Source: DATHVR01 sp035461175 (GTDB taxonomy: Bacteria > Actinomycetota > Acidimicrobiia > Spongiisociales > ZC4RG35). From it: a stretch of DNA of 35,976 bases. Shown piece by piece: positions 7,325-15,315 of the stretch. The notes below the pieces were generated by a model. The model had not been told where the DNA came from, did no database searches, and was given only the letters and a program-made list of their open reading frames with translations. The position numbers and the translations under genes are program-made. The stretch spans positions 1-35,976 of the forward strand of contig DATHVR010000024.1 of assembly GCA_035461175.1 (NCBI GenBank). Reading direction: 5' to 3'. Each line of letters starts with the position of its first letter. Within the stretch, counting starts at the first letter, position 1.

Positions 7325-8311
7325 TCAGTCTTCGGGCAAGAAGTCGGTCGTGAAGGTGTCTTCGATCTCGATCGGTCCCGCCAGCGACTCGTACTCCAAG
7401 AGCAGGTCGTGCAGCGCCTGCCACTGCTCGACGGTCTGCCAGCCCAGCCCGTGCGCGTCGGTGACTTCGCTGTGGGCGTCGACGAGTTCGGTTTCGAGGA
7501 TGAAGCGCTGGTGGTCGCGGTCGCCGTCCTCGCCCACGTGTCCCATCACGCTGTCGACGGCGGCCTCGGGGTTCGCCTCGGCGAACTCGATCCCGCGGAT
7601 CACCGCCGCCATGAATCCCTCCAGCATCACCGGGTCGGAGGCCACCTTGTCCTCGGTGGCGACATAGGCCAGTCCCAACGTGGGAACTCCGAAGTCGGCC
7701 GCGTCCCACAGGTTCAGCTCGAAGCCCCACCCCTCCAGGGTGTCGGGCTCGTTGGACTTGAAGACGGGGTAGATGTCGACCTGGCCCTCGGTGAGGACTC
7801 GGGGATCGAAGCCGACGTTGACGAGGTCCACGGTGTCGGGATCCACCCCCACCGCGTCCATGATGGCGAACAGGTCGGGGGGAGGGGTCCCCTTGTAGCC
7901 GATGAGGTGACCGGGCCAGTCGGTGGGGGATTCGATCCCGCTGTCGGCCAGGGCCACGAACGCCTGCTGGCCTCGCTGGCCGATCAAGCCGACCGACACC
8001 AGCGGGAGGCCTGGATCTGCCCGGCGCTGGAGGAGGACGCCGGCGTCCTGGGTGGTGATGTCCACTTCCCCGGCGGCCAGCAATTGCAGGTGCTCGCCGC
8101 CTCCGGCCGAGTGCTCGATGGTCACGTCGAGTCCTGCCTCCTCGAAGAAGCCCTGGTCGGCGGCCACGTAGGCGCCGACGAAGGGGAGGTTGGCCTGGGG
8201 GGCGAAGCCGGCCATGAAGGTGACGGGCTGCAGGTCGTCCACCGGTTCGGCGGCCGCCCCGCACCCACCCAGGACCAGGGCGGCGATGGCGATCGCAGCC
8301 GTACGCCTCAC
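7325..8311 (-). CDS. NMT1/THI5-type ABC transporter substrate-binding lipoprotein
   Basis: A protein of 328 residues. Signal peptide RRTAAIAIAALVLGGC with lipobox LGGC. The mature part is an NMT1/THI5-like periplasmic-type binding fold: FMAGFAPQANLPFVGAYVA, 'ADQGFFEEAGLDVTI', 'GEVDITTQDAGVLLQ', 'GQQAFVALADSG', 'LIGYKGTPPPDLFAIMDAVG' and 'VGFDPRVLTEGQVDIYPVF'. Relatives bind pyrimidine thiamine precursors (ThiY) or riboflavin (RibY); this one cannot be assigned from sequence alone. GTG at 8311 overlaps the permease stop by four bases, so it is the last gene of the four-gene operon. Confidence 0.85.
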   Translation of the reverse strand: MRRTAAIAIAALVLGGCGAAAEPVDDLQPVTFMAGFAPQANLPFVGAYVAADQGFFEEAGLDVTIEHSAGGGEHLQLLAAGEVDITTQDAGVLLQRRADPGLPLVSVGLIGQRGQQAFVALADSGIESPTDWPGHLIGYKGTPPPDLFAIMDAVGVDPDTVDLVNVGFDPRVLTEGQVDIYPVFKSNEPDTLEGWGFELNLWDAADFGVPTLGLAYVATEDKVASDPVMLEGFMAAVIRGIEFAEANPEAAVDSVMGHVGEDGDRDHQRFILETELVDAHSEVTDAHGLGWQTVEQWQALHDLLLEYESLAGPIEIEDTFTTDFLPED

Positions 8312-9051
8312 GAAGTTGCCCAGTGCAAGCTCCGCCGCTCCGCCGCCACCACCAGCCGGTAGAGGCCGGCACTGAGCAGGGTGAGCACGATCACCGCCGC
8401 GAACAGCGAGGGCATGTCGAGGTTGGTGTAGGCGAGCCACATCTTGCGGCCCAAGCCCGATGAGGCTCCCATCCACTCGGCGACCACCGCCCCGATCAGG
8501 GCCAGCGGCGCCACCACCTTGAGGGCGGCGAACAGATAGGGGCGGGCCGATGGCCACCGGGCCTGGGCGAAGTACTGGCGGGGCGGGGCGTCGATCGAGC
8601 GGAACCAGTCGGCGATGGCGGGGTCGACCGAGCGGAAGCCTTCCAGGGCGTTGATCAGTACCGGAAAGAAGGTGAGGAGGGCGGTGACCACCACCTTGGG
8701 CCCGGCTCCGAACCCCATCCAGATGGTGAGGATGGGGATCACGGCGATGATCGGGGTGGACTTGATCAGCAGCGCCAGCGACATCACCCCCTGCTCGAGA
8801 TGGCCCCACAGGGTGATGACTACTGCCAGCATGAGGCCGATCCCGCCCCCCAACAGCAGGCCGCCCAGCGCCTCTCCCAGCGTCACCCCGGCGGCGGGCA
8901 ACAGCCCACCCAGGTCGTCGGCGAGCTGGCGGGCGACATCGCTGGGGGCGGGGAGCAGGTAGACCGGGGTGCCGGCCACCCGTACCCCCACCTCCCACAG
9001 GAGAATTACGGTCGCCACGATCAGGGACCCGGTCACCCAGCTCCGCCTCAT
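8308..9051 (-). CDS. ABC transporter permease, ThiX/SsuC-like
   Basis: Membrane subunit of 247 residues belonging to the BPD_transp_1 family, with about six membrane segments. The cytoplasmic coupling motif is readable as 'EGFRSVDPAIADWFRSIDAP' and onward to 'RWPSARPYLFAALKVVAPLA', the EAA-like loop that docks to the ATPase. 'LLPAPSDVARQLADDL' near the N-terminus is typical of nitrate/sulfonate/taurine and thiamine-precursor permeases. ATG at 9051 overlaps the ATPase stop by four bases (ATGA). Works with the proteins at 7325 and 9048 as an importer. Confidence 0.9.
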   Translation of the reverse strand: MRRSWVTGSLIVATVILLWEVGVRVAGTPVYLLPAPSDVARQLADDLGGLLPAAGVTLGEALGGLLLGGGIGLMLAVVITLWGHLEQGVMSLALLIKSTPIIAVIPILTIWMGFGAGPKVVVTALLTFFPVLINALEGFRSVDPAIADWFRSIDAPPRQYFAQARWPSARPYLFAALKVVAPLALIGAVVAEWMGASSGLGRKMWLAYTNLDMPSLFAAVIVLTLLSAGLYRLVVAAERRSLHWATS

Positions 9052-9818
9052 GCCACTGCCTCCGCCCGGTGAGCCAATGCCAGGATCGACCTGGCCTCCC
9101 GGACCAACTCCTGGAACGGAGCCGAGGTGGGGTCGCGGGGTCGGGAAAGGTCGACCTCGAGAACACCGGCCACCCGGCCGGGTCGGGGGGTGAGGAGCAC
9201 GATCCGGTCCGACATCGCCACCGCCTCGGGGATGTGGTGGGTGACCCATACGACTGTCGGCTGCACGGCGGCCCAGATCTCGAGCAGGTCGGCGGCCAGG
9301 GCTTCGCGGGTCAGTTCGTCGAGAGAGGAAAACGGCTCATCCATCAGCCACACCGGCGCACCGATGGCGAGGGTGCGGGCCAGTGCCACCCGCTGCTGCA
9401 TACCCCCGGACAACTCACCGGGATAGGCTCCGGCCACGTCGGTGAGGCCCACGGTTGCCAGCAGGTCCGTAGGCAACGGGACTTGCCGGTCCCGTTGCGG
9501 ATTGATGCTCTGGGCCAGGGAGATGTTGTCGAGCACGCTGCGCCAGGGCAATAGAGCCGTGCGTTGTGCCATCCACCCCACTGCCTTGCGGCGTCGCAAC
9601 TCATCCGGAGTGAGGCCGCCGATCCTGATCGAGCCGGCGGTGGGCCCGGTCAGCCCGCCGATGATGCGCAGCAGGGTCGACTTGCCCGAGCCGGACGCAC
9701 CCACCACCGAGGTGAACGAGGCCGACGGGGCGGTGAGGTCGACGTCGACGAGGGCGGGAGCGGGGGGGTCGCCGAACGCCTTGGTCAACCCGCTCGCCTC
9801 GATGGGCATGCCGCTCAT
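9048..9818 (-). CDS. ABC transporter ATP-binding protein, ThiZ/SsuB-like
   Basis: A 256-residue ATPase. Walker A GASGSGKST, Q-loop region 'WMAQRTALLPWRSVLDNI', signature LSGGMQQRVALAR, Walker B VWLMDEPFSSLD and H-loop WVTHHIPEAVAMSDRI are all intact. The C-terminal LTPRPGRVAGVLEVDLSRPR is typical of the nitrate/sulfonate/thiamine-precursor subfamily. ATG at 9818 overlaps the stop of the regulator gene by four bases (ATGA); a second Met three codons later is possible. Energises the importer formed with the two downstream gene products. Confidence 0.93.
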   Translation of the reverse strand: MSGMPIEASGLTKAFGDPPAPALVDVDLTAPSASFTSVVGASGSGKSTLLRIIGGLTGPTAGSIRIGGLTPDELRRRKAVGWMAQRTALLPWRSVLDNISLAQSINPQRDRQVPLPTDLLATVGLTDVAGAYPGELSGGMQQRVALARTLAIGAPVWLMDEPFSSLDELTREALAADLLEIWAAVQPTVVWVTHHIPEAVAMSDRIVLLTPRPGRVAGVLEVDLSRPRDPTSAPFQELVREARSILALAHRAEAVA

Positions 9819-10966
9819 ACCGCCACCGCCCCCAGGCCCTGGCGTCCGTGGATCCGGTCGGGAACGATGCGTACGGCCGCCCATCCCTCGGTCTCCTGCA
9901 GCTCGGCGCTGCGGTCTGCCCCCCTTCCCAGATAGCGAACCGCCAGACGCCGGCGCAGGCCACTCAGCCCGCCCGGCACCTCCGTCTCGTCGACCTCGGT
10001 CGCCTCGCCGGCCAGGAAGACTCGACGCAACGGCGGCCATGGCTCGTCCAGGGTGACCGATACCCGCGGGTTGTCGGCGATGTAGCTCCTCCAGGAGGCG
10101 CCCGGCGAAGCGGCCAGCCACATGACCTCGCCGTCCCACTCGTACCAGAGCGGGATCACGTGCGGGGTCCCGTCGGCGCGGACGCAGGCGAGCTGGGCAC
10201 CCCAGAGGCCGCGCAGGAATTCGTCGAGTTGCCCCTCGTCGAGGTCCTGAGTGGGGCCTACCTGCTCGGTACCCGACCATCCGTACGGCTGGTAGACGGC
10301 GGCGCCGAGCCGGTGGGACAGACGGGCCGCCAGTTGGCGGAGGCGGCGTCCCAGGTCGTCCAGGGCTTCCGGTGAGGCGCGGTGGTGAGGTATCCCGCCG
10401 ACCAGGGCGGCCGTGGGCCGGATCCCGTCGGCGCAGACCGGGACCGCCACCTCGGTCATCTCCTCGTCCGCTACGACCGCTATCCCGTCGCGGCGGACCC
10501 GGGTGAGGGAGGGGTCGTCGCCCATGTCGCCTGCTGCCATCACCAGCACATCCGCCCCGGTCTCGGGCCGGGAGCTGCCGGTCCCGTAGACGACACGGAC
10601 CGGGCGGTCGGGGGCGGCTTCGTCGGCCACAGTCAACCGCCCGCCCTCGGGCCAGGTGAGGGCCACCGTTTCCACTGCGGCGCGGCTGCGGGTCTCCTCG
10701 ACGAAGGCGGCGAGCAGGGTCTCCAGGTCGCCGGGACGATCGGGGACCAGGTCCCAGACGGCAGGCCCCAAGCGGTGCCGCCCGTCTTCGGAGACGACAT
10801 AACCGACGGAGCGCAGGGTGTTGATCAAGGCGTAGAGGCCGCTGCGCGACCCGCTCACTTCGTCGAGCAATTCCCCGCTGGTCAGCCCGGCCGGGGCTGC
10901 GGCCAGGGCCTCGAGCAGGCGCACCGTACGGGTGGCGGCGGGGACGTGTTGGGACTCGGTAGTCAC
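9815..10966 (-). CDS. IclR-type HTH regulator fused to a flavin/PNPOx-like split-barrel domain
   Basis: A protein of 383 residues with an unusual layout. Residues 10-60 are an IclR-family winged helix (TRTVRLLEALAAAPAGLTS…SGLYALINTLRSVGYV). Residues 70-225 resemble a reduced IclR effector domain (VAVPVCADGIRPTAALVGGI). Residues 243-378 match a pyridoxamine 5'-phosphate oxidase-like split barrel: LACVRADGTPHVIPLWYEW, the strand VMWLAA, then SYIADNPRVSVTLDE. Such barrels bind FMN, F420 or haem. GTG at 10966 lies 7 bases after a TATACT box, so the message may be leaderless. It heads the importer operon and probably regulates it by an operator at 10996-11032. The domain borders are my estimates. 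Confidence 0.8.
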   Translation of the reverse strand: MTTESQHVPAATRTVRLLEALAAAPAGLTSGELLDEVSGSRSGLYALINTLRSVGYVVSEDGRHRLGPAVWDLVPDRPGDLETLLAAFVEETRSRAAVETVALTWPEGGRLTVADEAAPDRPVRVVYGTGSSRPETGADVLVMAAGDMGDDPSLTRVRRDGIAVVADEEMTEVAVPVCADGIRPTAALVGGIPHHRASPEALDDLGRRLRQLAARLSHRLGAAVYQPYGWSGTEQVGPTQDLDEGQLDEFLRGLWGAQLACVRADGTPHVIPLWYEWDGEVMWLAASPGASWRSYIADNPRVSVTLDEPWPPLRRVFLAGEATEVDETEVPGGLSGLRRRLAVRYLGRGADRSAELQETEGWAAVRIVPDRIHGRQGLGAVAV

Positions 10967-10973
10967 GCCAACG

Positions 10974-10979
10974 AGTATA
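10974..10979 (-). promoter_or_regulatory. -10 box of the IclR-fusion/ABC operon
   Basis: TATACT on the minus strand, seven bases before the GTG start. Transcription would begin at or next to the start codon. A weak -35 (TTCCAT) lies 17 bases upstream and overlaps the palindromic operator. Confidence 0.6.
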
Positions 10980-10995
10980 CCGGGTCATCCAGCAT

Positions 10996-11032
10996 GATGG
11001 AATAGTGTCCACAATACTGGACATCCTCCATC
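10996..11032. promoter_or_regulatory. Nested palindromic operator between the IclR-fusion and mscS genes
   Basis: GATGGA-N4-TGTCCA-N6-TGGACA-N3-TCCATC: two pairs of inverted 6-mers around one centre, off by one base in spacing. It lies in the divergent gap and overlaps the -35 region of the operon to the left. The position and symmetry suit a dimeric or tetrameric IclR-type regulator. Binding is inferred. Confidence 0.65.
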
Positions 11033-11062
11033 GCCCCTCCCCTGGCTACGCTTTCCCTGCTC

Positions 11063-12163
11063 ATGCTCTTGGCCCAGACCGAAACCCCACCGGTGACCTT
11101 GCCGCCCCTGGAGGAGGGAGAGAGGCCGCTCACCGACTTCCTGGTGGACCTGCTCGACCTCGAGCGGCAGAGCCTCACCGCCGGCGTGCTGGGATGGATC
11201 ATCGAGCCGGTCCTGCAGGTGGTCACGGTCGTGGCGGTGGCATGGATCGCGAGCCGGCTGCTGCGTCGTCTGGTGCGGCGGGTGGTGAGACGGATGAAGG
11301 GGCGGCCGCCGGGAGCCCTGAGCCGCAGCTTCGCCGACAGCCAGCTGATGCCGTCCACCCGCCGGGTCCAGCGTCTCGACGCCCTGGGAACGGTGTTCTC
11401 ATCCGTCGTCGGCTTCGTGGTGTGGACGATCGCGATCGTCACGATCCTGGGGTCCACCTTCGGCGTCAACGTCGGCCCTCTGATCGCCGGGGCGGGGATC
11501 CTGGGAGTGGCGCTGGGTTTCGGCGCCCAGGATCTGGTCAAGGACGTCCTGTCGGGGATGTTCATGCTGGTCGAGGACCAGTACGGGGTCGGCGACGTGA
11601 TCGACGTCGGCGAAGCGACGGGAATCGTCGAGGGCTTGGGGCTGCGCACCACCCGGATCCGGGATGTGACGGGGACCCTGTGGCACGTACCCAACGGCGA
11701 GATCAATCGAGTCGGCAACATGAGCCAGCAGTGGTCCCGGGCGCTGCTCGATATCGGTGTGGGCTATAGCGCCAACGTCGACGAGGCGGCGGCGGTGATC
11801 AAGGGAGTCGCCGATGAGATGGCGGCGGAGGAGGCCTACCGGACCCTGTTCCTGGATGAGCCGCAGATCTGGGGGGTGGAGTCGCTCTCGGCGGACGCGG
11901 TGGTGATCCGCCTCGTCATCAAGACCAAGCCGGGCGAGCAGTGGCCGATCGCAAGGGAGCTGCGGCGCAGGATCAAAATCGCCCTGGATGAGGCCTCGAT
12001 CGAGATCCCCTTTCCACAACGCACGGTGTGGTTACGGTCCGAGTCGGAGAAGACCCAGATCGAGACTCCTCCCGATCTTTCGGCCCCGAGTGAGGCGCGC
12101 GGCCGGGGTGCTCCCGAGGAGGGGACCTCGGCCGATAGTGATGCTTCGGACGGCCAACGCTAG
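11063..12163 (+). CDS. MscS-family mechanosensitive channel
   Basis: A protein of 366 residues. An N-terminal membrane segment near 50-70 is followed by a basic loop, a segment near 110-130 and the pore-lining helix rich in Gly/Ala (VGPLIAGAGILGVALGFGAQDLVKDVLSG). The beta domain follows: 'FMLVEDQYGVGDVIDVGEATGIVEGLGLRTTRIRD' and 'LWHVPNGEINRVGNMSQQWSR', all typical of MscS. The C-terminal 50 residues are charged and disordered. It releases solutes on osmotic downshock. The ATG at 11063 is 10 bases after a TACGCT hexamer, so the leader may be very short. Divergent from the IclR-fusion operon; convergent with the next gene, one base apart. Confidence 0.92.
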   Translation: MLLAQTETPPVTLPPLEEGERPLTDFLVDLLDLERQSLTAGVLGWIIEPVLQVVTVVAVAWIASRLLRRLVRRVVRRMKGRPPGALSRSFADSQLMPSTRRVQRLDALGTVFSSVVGFVVWTIAIVTILGSTFGVNVGPLIAGAGILGVALGFGAQDLVKDVLSGMFMLVEDQYGVGDVIDVGEATGIVEGLGLRTTRIRDVTGTLWHVPNGEINRVGNMSQQWSRALLDIGVGYSANVDEAAAVIKGVADEMAAEEAYRTLFLDEPQIWGVESLSADAVVIRLVIKTKPGEQWPIARELRRRIKIALDEASIEIPFPQRTVWLRSESEKTQIETPPDLSAPSEARGRGAPEEGTSADSDASDGQR

Positions 12164-12164
12164 A

Positions 12165-12839
12165 TCAGCGGGCGTACTTCATCTCGCGGCGGAATTTCTT
12201 CCAGTCTGACGCCTTGGTCGACCAGGCGATGTCGGTGGCGATCATTACGCCACCGGCTGCCAGCAGCAGCCAGGTGACCCAGTCGGGCAGGTCGGCCGCC
12301 CGGGCCGCCGGAACTAGCAGGAAGGGAATGGTCTTGGTGGTGAGAGCCCCGGCGGCGTGCATCCAGGCCCGCTGTCGAGCCGGGGCGCGCAGGTAGGTTG
12401 AGTAGTCCACCTTGACCCCGGGCTGGGGTTGATTGGCGCTGCCCACGAACCAGTGGGTGAACCTCATACCCAGGGCACGGCCGACCATGAGGTGGCCCAG
12501 GCTATGGGTGGGGACCAGGAGGATGGCGGTTCCGGTCCCGAACAGGAGCCAGTTCCAGGGCTGATCCAGGTAGTAGGAGCCGGCCACCGCTCCCAGGCCG
12601 AGGGCGGCGATCAGGCCGGCCAGGGCGGTACCGGTGCCGATCGGCACGGTGGCCAGCGCCCAGTCCTCGAAGGCGGTGCGATCGATGTCCGCCATTCGGT
12701 CGGCAAAGGCCTCGGCCAACTCCGGATGCCCCTTCACCTCGCCGACAGCCTTCCAGAAGCCCGTCCCGCCCAGCCCCTGACCGGCGTCGACGGCGTTCCG
12801 AGCCTCGTTGAGAATGCCCTCGATCCGTGCGGTGTCCAT
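12165..12839 (-). CDS. M50-like integral membrane protein with altered HExxH motif
   Basis: A protein of 224 residues with four or so membrane segments (about 62-88, 96-112, 165-182, 187-205). 'THSLGHLMVGRALGM' looks like the HELGH motif of site-2 proteases (family M50), but the catalytic Glu is Ser (HSLGH, residues 112-116). A glycine-rich helix 'MHAAGALTTKTIPFLL' and the C-terminal 'TDIAWSTKASDWKKFRRE' also match the layout of small M50-like proteins. It is therefore probably an inactive protease-fold protein. ATG at 12839 lies 6 bases after a TATGCT -10 box. Role unknown. An ordinary membrane protein with a chance motif is possible. Confidence 0.65.
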   Translation of the reverse strand: MDTARIEGILNEARNAVDAGQGLGGTGFWKAVGEVKGHPELAEAFADRMADIDRTAFEDWALATVPIGTGTALAGLIAALGLGAVAGSYYLDQPWNWLLFGTGTAILLVPTHSLGHLMVGRALGMRFTHWFVGSANQPQPGVKVDYSTYLRAPARQRAWMHAAGALTTKTIPFLLVPAARAADLPDWVTWLLLAAGGVMIATDIAWSTKASDWKKFRREMKYAR

Positions 12840-12877
12840 ATGCAGAGCATACGGAGCAGTCGGTCCACCCGGATGAA

Positions 12878-12929
12878 CCTTTTCGCGACAGGATTGCGCA
12901 CCATGGCGCGCAATTCATGCGCGAAAAGG
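12878..12929. repeat. Complete copy of TTTTCGCG palindromic repeat
   Basis: Outer arms CCTTTTCGCG and CGCGAAAAGG are perfect. Inner arms GATTGCGC and GCGCAATT nearly pair, around the centre ACCATG. It lies between the M50-like gene and tRNA-Ser(GCU). Half copies occur at 131-153 and 35955-35976. Confidence 0.8.
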
Positions 12930-12983
12930 GTGGGCGACTACCCTGATGTGTTCTGGAGGGGCGCTCTAGCGCCTCTTCGAATT

Positions 12984-13073
12984 GGAGAGGTGGCCGAGTG
13001 GTCGAAGGCGCTCGCCTGCTAAGCGAGTAGGGGGTTTTTAGCCTCCTCGAGGGTTCAAATCCCTCCCTCTCCG
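12984..13073 (+). tRNA. tRNA-Ser(GCU)
   Basis: Acceptor GGAGAGG/CCTCTCC, discriminator G, anticodon arm CTCGC-CTGCTAA-GCGAG (anticodon GCT, reads AGC/AGU), long variable arm, T loop GGTTCAAATCC. CCA is not encoded. This is the fourth serine isoacceptor in the window. Confidence 0.96.
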
Positions 13074-13080
13074 CTCCATT

Positions 13081-14757
13081 TCAGCCGGATTGGCGCTGGA
13101 CACGCGCCATCCACGTGGTGACGAGATGCTCGAGGACGGGGATCGTCACCGACCCCGACGTGAGCAGAGTGTCGTGGAAGCCGACCAGGTCGAAATTGTC
13201 ACCCAGGGTCCGCTCCGCCACCGTGCGCAGACGCAGGATCTCGATCTGTCCCATCTTGTAGGAGAGGGCCTGCCCCGGCCAGCCGATGTAACGGTCGATT
13301 TCCTGTTCGATGGTGGGAAGGTTGATGGGGGTCCAGTCCACCAGGAATTGCACCGCCTGATCCCGAGTCCAGCCGTGATGGTGCATCCCGGTGTCGACCA
13401 CCAGCCTTCCCGCTCGCCATGAGTCCGCCGCCAGCATCCCCAATCGGTCGACCGGTCCCGAATAAAGACGCATTTCGTCGGCCAGGCGTTCCGCGTACAG
13501 GCCCCAACCCTCGGCGTGGACGTTCTGGGACCGGAAGCGCCGGAAGTCGGGAAGATCGGTGAGGGCGGACGCCAGCGCCCGGTCGAAGTGGTGGCCGGGG
13601 ATGGCCTCGTGGAAGGCGGTGTCCTCGGCCGAGAAGCGGTCCCGGGTGGTGGGTTGGTAGGTGTTGAGGAAGTAGGTCCCGGGGCGGGCGCCGTCCGGCG
13701 ACGGCTGCATGTAGTAGGCGGGTGGGGAGTCCTTGGCGAGACTGGCCGGCACCGGCAGCACCCGGCAGGGGCCGTCGGGGCGAGCTCCGAGCCAGCCGTC
13801 GATGGCCGCCCAGGCCCGGGCCACCACCTCTTCGGCGTGCGCGAGCATCTCCTCCTCGTTCGAGTAACGGAGGGCGGGGTCGGTCCGGAGGCGCTCGAAG
13901 ATGGCGGCCGGGTCGGCGATCCCGAAGGCGGTCTGGCCGATGTCGGCGTACTCGGACACCAGAGACTCGGTGGCGTGCTCGGTCCCGATCCGGTGGATGT
14001 CGGCCGGATCGTATGGAATTGTCACGAAACGCTCCACAAGGCGGTGGTAGATATCGGCGCCGTCCTCGATATGGCAGATGCCGGGCCGGTCGTCCGGTCG
14101 AGCCAGCGGCAGGAGTCTCTCTTCCAGCGCCCCCCGGTAGGAGGCGTAGGCGGGGCGGACCGTCTGCTCCACCGTCTCCGCCATGTTCGACCGCCAGGAG
14201 TCGGCCCCTTCCCACCCCTCGGGAAGCTGAAGGCGCACGAACACATCCTCGGTCAGGGGGCCGGTGAGATAGGCGTCGATCTGGTCGATGACACGGCGGA
14301 CGGCGGCGGCGGCCGGGGGCCGCCCGTCTGAGGCCAGCCGCAGGTGGCGGGCCAAGGCCTGGTCCAGCAGACTGGGGATCTGCCGGTAGCGCTGGGCCAG
14401 CGCTTCGGCATGGGCCGGCTCGAGAGCCCGGGTTTGGGCCGCCCAACGAAGCTGTTCGCTGTGCGGACCCAGGTACGGGTCGGCGGGGCCGACCAGGATC
14501 TCGGTCTCCTCTTCGGTCAGGTCGGCCTCGATTGCCGACAGCAACAAGGCGTGGGTGATCGGGTCCTCTGCTGCGGGGGCTTCCTCGACCCGATTCTGCA
14601 GCTCTCGCAGCCGAGAGGCGTAGTCGCGGCGGGCCGGATCTGATAGATCCTCGATCTCGGCGTCATATTGGTGCTGGCCGAGCAGGCTGGCATAGGTGGG
14701 CTTGACTGCCAGGTACAGGTCCCAATACTCAGCAGCCAGGCCGTCGATCGAAGTCAC
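13081..14757 (-). CDS. DUF885 family predicted zinc-dependent carboxypeptidase-like protein
   Basis: A protein of 558 residues, normal for DUF885. The zinc motif HEAIPGHH lies at 383-390 and the downstream EGWGLYAE at 416-423 supplies the further Glu ligand seen in this family. YYMQPSPDGARPGTYFLNTY before them is also typical. There is no signal peptide, so it is likely cytoplasmic. Relatives are annotated as peptidases or hydrolases but few are characterised. GTG at 14757 gives the usual N-terminus (LAAEYWDLYL…PTYASLLGQHQYD). It converges on tRNA-Ser(GCU), seven bases apart. Confidence 0.88.
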   Translation of the reverse strand: MTSIDGLAAEYWDLYLAVKPTYASLLGQHQYDAEIEDLSDPARRDYASRLRELQNRVEEAPAAEDPITHALLLSAIEADLTEEETEILVGPADPYLGPHSEQLRWAAQTRALEPAHAEALAQRYRQIPSLLDQALARHLRLASDGRPPAAAAVRRVIDQIDAYLTGPLTEDVFVRLQLPEGWEGADSWRSNMAETVEQTVRPAYASYRGALEERLLPLARPDDRPGICHIEDGADIYHRLVERFVTIPYDPADIHRIGTEHATESLVSEYADIGQTAFGIADPAAIFERLRTDPALRYSNEEEMLAHAEEVVARAWAAIDGWLGARPDGPCRVLPVPASLAKDSPPAYYMQPSPDGARPGTYFLNTYQPTTRDRFSAEDTAFHEAIPGHHFDRALASALTDLPDFRRFRSQNVHAEGWGLYAERLADEMRLYSGPVDRLGMLAADSWRAGRLVVDTGMHHHGWTRDQAVQFLVDWTPINLPTIEQEIDRYIGWPGQALSYKMGQIEILRLRTVAERTLGDNFDLVGFHDTLLTSGSVTIPVLEHLVTTWMARVQRQSG

Positions 14758-14797
14758 GTCGCTATCCCCCGGTCTATGGAACTGCGCCGAGTGGTGA

Positions 14798-15097
14798 TCA
14801 GTCGTCGCGGAGGAGGGCTGCCATCTTGCGACGGAGGGCGGGATGGCCGCTCTTGAGTCCCAGGTCGAGCGCGAAATGTCCCTCGTCCTCGATTACGAGC
14901 ACGACCTCGTCCCCCTCGGCGCGCACGTGGAAACCATCCATGAGCGCAGCAACGCGGACTTCATCGAGAGACCAGTCGGCCACCTCGATATCGCCGGCGG
15001 ATACCCGCATCCGACCGTCAGTCAGATCGACCACCACGCCGATCGGGGGCTCGTCCTCTCCTTCAACCCTCAGCAGGCCTTCGTAGGCTGACACCAC
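14798..15097 (-). CDS. Small conserved-looking hypothetical protein
   Basis: A protein of 99 residues, with alternating hydrophobic and acidic beta strands (GVVVDLTDGRMRVSAGD, VADWSLDEVRVAALMDGF, VRAEGDEVVLVIEDEGHFA) and a basic C-terminal helix. The pattern 'W-S-L-D-E-V-R…DGFHVRAEGDEV' resembles small actinobacterial proteins of unknown function. GTG GTG at 15094-15097 gives two possible starts, with GCGAGGA just upstream. I do not recognise a function. It may be cotranscribed with the DUF885 gene 40 bases downstream. Confidence 0.65.
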   Translation of the reverse strand: MVSAYEGLLRVEGEDEPPIGVVVDLTDGRMRVSAGDIEVADWSLDEVRVAALMDGFHVRAEGDEVVLVIEDEGHFALDLGLKSGHPALRRKMAALLRDD

Positions 15098-15250
15098 TTC
15101 CTCGCTTTCGCCTCGTCCACAGGATAGAAGTTCCCACCAAATTCGGAAGAGGGAAACGTACCCGGTTTCGAGAGGGGTTGGAGACGCCTCTGAGGGGCTG
15201 AATCCGGCTGTGCTACCATGAGCGCTCGGCGATTGTCGCCGTGTTTCCTT

Positions 15251-15300
15251 GCGCCCGTAGCTCTGTCGGCTCAGTGAGCGGCTGACTATCGGGGGCAGAC
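15251..15300 (+). pseudogene. Partial 5' copy of tRNA-Arg
   Basis: CTTGCGCCCGTAGCTC (15249-15264) is identical to the 5' edge of tRNA-Arg(ACG) 65 bases downstream. The copy keeps a pairing D stem (GCTC…GAGC) and CTGACTA of the anticodon arm, then loses similarity; there is no T arm or 3' acceptor strand. It cannot make a tRNA. Confidence 0.6.
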
Positions 15301-15315
15301 TTCACAACACAACTT

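Noticed and set aside
9048..11024. A 658-codon frame covering the ATPase and the regulator gene
   Set aside because: Only its 3' part (from 9818) matches an ABC ATPase; the upstream part is an out-of-frame reading of the IclR-fusion gene.
10967..11062. TPP or FMN riboswitch before the NMT1/THI5-type operon
   Set aside because: The TPP marks (CUGAGA and ACCUGAUC) and the FMN RFN-element marks are absent, and the promoter leaves no leader.
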